From Sulfuriferula thiophila (lineage in GTDB: Bacteria > Pseudomonadota > Gammaproteobacteria > Burkholderiales > Sulfuriferulaceae), in the NCBI RefSeq assembly GCF_003864975.1, contig NZ_BHGL01000035.1:22728-73173 (forward strand): a stretch of 50,446 nt of DNA, read 5' to 3'. This document shows positions 48,260 through 50,446 of this stretch, piece by piece. Within the stretch, counting starts at the first letter, position 1, and each line of letters opens with the position of its first letter. The notes under the pieces are model-generated. The model was not told where the DNA came from. It worked only from the letters and a program-made list of their open reading frames with translations, and did not search any database. The translations under genes were made by a program, and so were the position numbers.

Positions 48260-49291
48260 ATGCAGCCTACCAAACGCTTCATCAAGACACTCACCGCGAC
48301 AGCCGTAGCCCTTAGTCTGGGATTCGGCGCTGCCTATGCCAGCGCTACCGAAATCACCGGTGCAGGCAGCACCTGGGTATACCCGCTGCTAAGCAAATGG
48401 AGCCAGCCCTATGAGCAAGCTACCCATGTCAAAATCAACTACCAGGCTATCGGTTCCGGTGGCGGTATCAAACAAATCAAAGCCGGTACCGTGAATTTCG
48501 GCGCCAGCGACATGCCGCTTAAACCAAAAGACCTGCAGGATAATCACCTGATCCAGTTTCCGACCGCCATTGCAGGAGAAGACATGATCGTCAATCTGCC
48601 CGGCATCAAGCCCGGCCAGCTAATCCTGAGCGGCCCGGTCATCGCCAAAATCTATCTGGGCGAAATCACCAAGTGGAATGATCCTGCCATCACCGGCCTG
48701 AACAAAGGCCTGAAATTACCGGATATGACCATCACCCCGGTACACCGTGCCGATGGTTCCGGCACCACCTTCACCTTCGCCAGCTACCTGTCCAAAGTTG
48801 ATCCGACCTGGGAACAGAAAATCGGCGTTGATACCGCTGTAAACTGGGTAAACGGCATCGGCGGCAAAGGTAACGATGGTGTTGCAGCCCTGGTCAAGCA
48901 AGTTTCCGGCTCCATCGGCTACGTGGAATACGCGTACATTCTGGAAAGCAAGCTGAACTATGTACGCATGTACAACCAGGCCGGAAAACTGGTAAGCCCA
49001 AGCCTCAAAGGCTTTCAGGCTGCTGCTGCCAACGTCGATTTCACCAAGGCTGAAGATTTTTACGTCATCCTCACCAACCAGCCCGGTGTTGATAGCTGGC
49101 CGATCTCCGGCTGCACATGGGAAATCCTGAAAAAAGACGCACCTAAAGAAAACAACCAGGCAGTGGTTAATTTCTTTAACTGGGGCTTCGAACACGGCCA
49201 GGACCTGGCCAAATCGATCGCATTCGGCCCGCTGCCAACCAGCACCGTTAAAGCCATCAAAACCTACTGGCACGACCAGCTAGGCGTTTAA
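48260..49291 (+). CDS. pstS: Phosphate ABC transporter substrate-binding protein
   Basis: The 343-residue periplasmic protein has a signal peptide (MQPTKRFIKTLTATAVALSL, cut near residue 30). Phosphate-binding segments are present: GAGSTWVYPLLSKW, YQAIGSGGGIKQI, FGASDMPL and HRADGSGTTFTFASYL. It delivers phosphate to PstCAB. No pstC, pstA, pstB or phoU gene follows; a psiE-like gene is next. Either the transporter core is elsewhere or the operon was broken. A hairpin follows. Confidence 0.97.
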   Translation: MQPTKRFIKTLTATAVALSLGFGAAYASATEITGAGSTWVYPLLSKWSQPYEQATHVKINYQAIGSGGGIKQIKAGTVNFGASDMPLKPKDLQDNHLIQFPTAIAGEDMIVNLPGIKPGQLILSGPVIAKIYLGEITKWNDPAITGLNKGLKLPDMTITPVHRADGSGTTFTFASYLSKVDPTWEQKIGVDTAVNWVNGIGGKGNDGVAALVKQVSGSIGYVEYAYILESKLNYVRMYNQAGKLVSPSLKGFQAAAANVDFTKAEDFYVILTNQPGVDSWPISGCTWEILKKDAPKENNQAVVNFFNWGFEHGQDLAKSIAFGPLPTSTVKAIKTYWHDQLGV

Positions 49292-49305
49292 ACAACTGCA
49301 ACACC

Positions 49306-49334
49306 AACACCGTCCAAGGCATCCGGACGGTGTT
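49306..49334. terminator. Hairpin after pstS
   Basis: AACACCGTCC and GGACGGTGTT form a perfect 10-bp stem with a 9-base loop, 15 bases after the stop. Only two T residues end the arm. Confidence 0.7.
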
Positions 49335-49387
49335 CCCACTGCAACAACTTGACTCCCGCACTATGTCATTAGCGCAGCCAATAAAGG

Positions 49388-49393
49388 TATAAT
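49388..49393 (+). promoter_or_regulatory. Candidate -10 element of the psiE-like gene
   Basis: TATAAT stands 35 bases before the preferred ATG. No good -35 is placed at 16-18 bases, which would fit an activator-dependent promoter such as one driven by PhoB. Confidence 0.45.
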
Positions 49394-49428
49394 ACCCACA
49401 TTAGTAGCCTGCTTATTTGCATAGTCAT

Positions 49429-49860
49429 ATGAAAAAACAAATCCAGAATTTCAATCACTCCGCGCTATCACTGATAGAACATATCGGCCTGCTAGTCATC
49501 GCCATTGCCACCGTATTTGCCATGAGCAGCGAAGTAATGATTATGCTCAGCAGCAAAGCGGTAACACTGACAGACTTGCTGCTGCTCTTCCTCTACCTGG
49601 AAGTCGTCGCCATGATCCAGCGCTACTACACCTCAGGCAAATTGCCGGTTCGCTTCCCGCTCTACATCGGTATCGTCGCGCTTGCGCGGTACCTGATCCT
49701 GGACATGAAATCGATGGACGAATGGCGCATGATCGCCGTTACCAGCTCCATCCTGTTGCTGGCGCTGGCGATTTTGCTGATACGCTACGGCCATGTCCGC
49801 TTTCCCTATCTCAGCGACGAATCTTCCCCGACGACAGAAAAAACGGAAAACACCCACTGA
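49429..49860 (+). CDS. PsiE-like phosphate-starvation-inducible membrane protein
   Basis: The ATG at 49429 (MKKQIQNFN) gives 143 residues; a TTG four codons earlier is possible. Four membrane helices are predicted (about 16-37, 45-62, 74-92, 102-120). PsiE family features are present: HIGLLVIAIATVFAM, LLLFLYLEVVAMI, RFPLYIGIVALARYLI. E. coli psiE is induced by phosphate starvation, and its function is unknown. The position after pstS supports a shared phosphate theme. Confidence 0.88.
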   Translation: MKKQIQNFNHSALSLIEHIGLLVIAIATVFAMSSEVMIMLSSKAVTLTDLLLLFLYLEVVAMIQRYYTSGKLPVRFPLYIGIVALARYLILDMKSMDEWRMIAVTSSILLLALAILLIRYGHVRFPYLSDESSPTTEKTENTH

Positions 49861-49899
49861 AGCCGCGTTTTCCGGCACTCAGTTAAACAGGGGCAGCCC

Positions 49900-50226
49900 A
49901 TGAGTACAGTGCCACACTACGCAGAAACCCAGCCAACCCGGGCCGAAATCGACCAACTCACAGGCTTGGTTGCGCTGGAGTTCGGCGTCGACTGGTGCGG
50001 ACATTGTCAGGCAGCCCTGCCCCTGCTAGCAGCAGCCCTGGCAGCTCACCCACAAATACGGCATATCAAGGTTGAAGACGGCAAAGGGCGCCGCTTGGGG
50101 CGTTCATTCGGCGTAAAGCTGTGGCCGACACTGATACTGCTCAAAAATGGTGTGGAAATCACACGCCTGGTCAGACCTGTCGATATGGGATTAATAACAG
50201 AAGCGCTGGATCGGATAACAGATTAA
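49900..50226 (+). CDS. Thioredoxin-family protein (CGHC active site)
   Basis: The 108-residue cytoplasmic thioredoxin-fold protein has DWCGHC (Cys33, Cys36) and the cis-Pro segment LWPTLILLKNG (near residue 71). CGHC, as in protein disulfide isomerase, suggests a higher redox potential than CGPC thioredoxins. AGGGG precedes the ATG. It is the last intact gene before the mobile-element remains. Confidence 0.88.
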   Translation: MSTVPHYAETQPTRAEIDQLTGLVALEFGVDWCGHCQAALPLLAAALAAHPQIRHIKVEDGKGRRLGRSFGVKLWPTLILLKNGVEITRLVRPVDMGLITEALDRITD

Positions 50227-50285
50227 ATACAGCCTCGCCAGCGCCGTCACGGAGCACTGCGTTTAGGATGTCGATCACGCTCACG

Positions 50286-50333
50286 GGGGCTGTAAATAAC
50301 TGGGGCTGTAAATCAGAGGGGCTGTAAATCAGA
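50286..50333 (+). repeat. Three tandem 16-bp units at a probable IS end
   Basis: GGGGCTGTAAATAACT, GGGGCTGTAAATCAGA and GGGGCTGTAAATCAGA follow directly on each other and run into TTGTGTAAAC. The GTGTAAAC ending resembles terminal repeats of IS256-family elements, from memory of the family and not a search. Confidence 0.75.
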
Positions 50334-50374
50334 TTGTGTAAACACCGTTTTTAAATATGCCCTTTCAGGCAGTC
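50334..50374. mobile_element. Possible IS256-family end fragment
   Basis: TTGTGTAAACACCG and the following 27 bases lie between the tandem units and the IS3-type repeat. They may be the outer end of an IS256-type element into which the IS3-family element inserted. The call rests on the GTGTAAAC motif alone. Confidence 0.35.
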
Positions 50375-50446
50375 TGGACTTCACCCGTTTTCGTAGACAT
50401 TTCTCAACTTCCGGTTTGTAACTGTTCGAACGCCATTGGACTCAGT
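50375..50446 (-). mobile_element. Partial IS3-family insertion sequence (right end, transposase C-terminus)
   Basis: TGGACTTCACCCG then TTTTCGTAGACA (50375-50399) has the form of an IS3-family terminal inverted repeat (TG...ACC...GACA). On the minus strand the codons LSPMAFEQLQTGS and a stop (50404-50445) match the C-terminal end of IS3-family OrfB transposases (YLSPxxFE). The rest lies beyond the window edge. Confidence 0.7.

Noticed and set aside
50286-50333. Tandem 16-bp units considered as a CRISPR array
   Set aside because: The units are contiguous with no spacers and sit at an IS end. No cas gene is present.

Overview
The window looks like a chromosomal segment of a betaproteobacterial chemolithoautotroph, probably order Nitrosomonadales (the sulfur- or iron-oxidising families around Sulfuriferula, Sulfuricella, Thiobacillus and Gallionellaceae). 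This is inferred from a form II RuBisCO gene followed by cbbQ and cbbO, the block rpsT / murJ-ribF-ileS-lspA-fkpB-ispH, xseB-ispA-dxs, DUF3579 and TIGR02647 genes, and moderate GC. No taxon marker such as 16S rRNA is present, so the assignment is an inference.

Layout. 1-5.9 kb holds small envelope and stress genes: an orphan periplasmic solute-binding protein, an exported ComEA-like helix-hairpin-helix protein with a Lys/Ala repeat tail, a YidB-like protein, a membrane diguanylate cyclase, a small exported protein, a yqjD-yqjE-yqjK-like trio, and a DksA/TraR zinc-finger gene. Directly behind the last gene is what reads as the decapitated start of a polX gene. 6-9 kb: a Bcr/CflA drug exporter, a small low-complexity protein and a Tas-like aldo/keto reductase. 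9-14 kb (minus): two large signalling proteins, a degenerate EAL-HDOD protein and a PilZ-DUF1631-GGDEF-EAL protein of 1205 residues. 14-16.2 kb (minus): DUF1853 and a Rieske ring-hydroxylating oxygenase, divergent from xseB-ispA-dxs (isoprenoid precursors), which is followed by folE2, a class I glutamine amidotransferase, a small unknown gene and tRNA-Lys.

21-28 kb: TIGR02647, a short KdtA-like protein, a thioredoxin-like protein, ampD, mutS and rsgA. 27.7-34 kb (minus): a tightly packed run argD-argF-argG-ppnP-sel1-DUF599-yajQ, then a CBS protein, with sodB just upstream behind its own hairpin. 34.8-43.2 kb: DUF3579, rpsT (minus), then murJ, ribF, ileS, lspA, fkpB, ispH and DUF167. 43.5-48.1 kb: cbbM with a strong terminator, then cbbQ-cbbO (RuBisCO and its activase). 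48.2-50.2 kb: pstS, psiE-like and a thioredoxin-like gene.

The last 160 bases change character. Three tandem 16-bp units lead into a GTGTAAAC-type sequence resembling an IS256-family end, and this is followed by the terminal repeat and the last transposase codons of an IS3-family element running off the edge. The window thus stops at a nested mobile-element junction.

Most of the window is ordinary core genome. I did not find a clear new multi-gene defence or mobile system. The observations most worth following are the polX scar, the mobile-element junction, the DUF1853/Rieske pair beside the isoprenoid operon, the c-di-GMP gene pair, and the overlapping palindromes in front of pstS.
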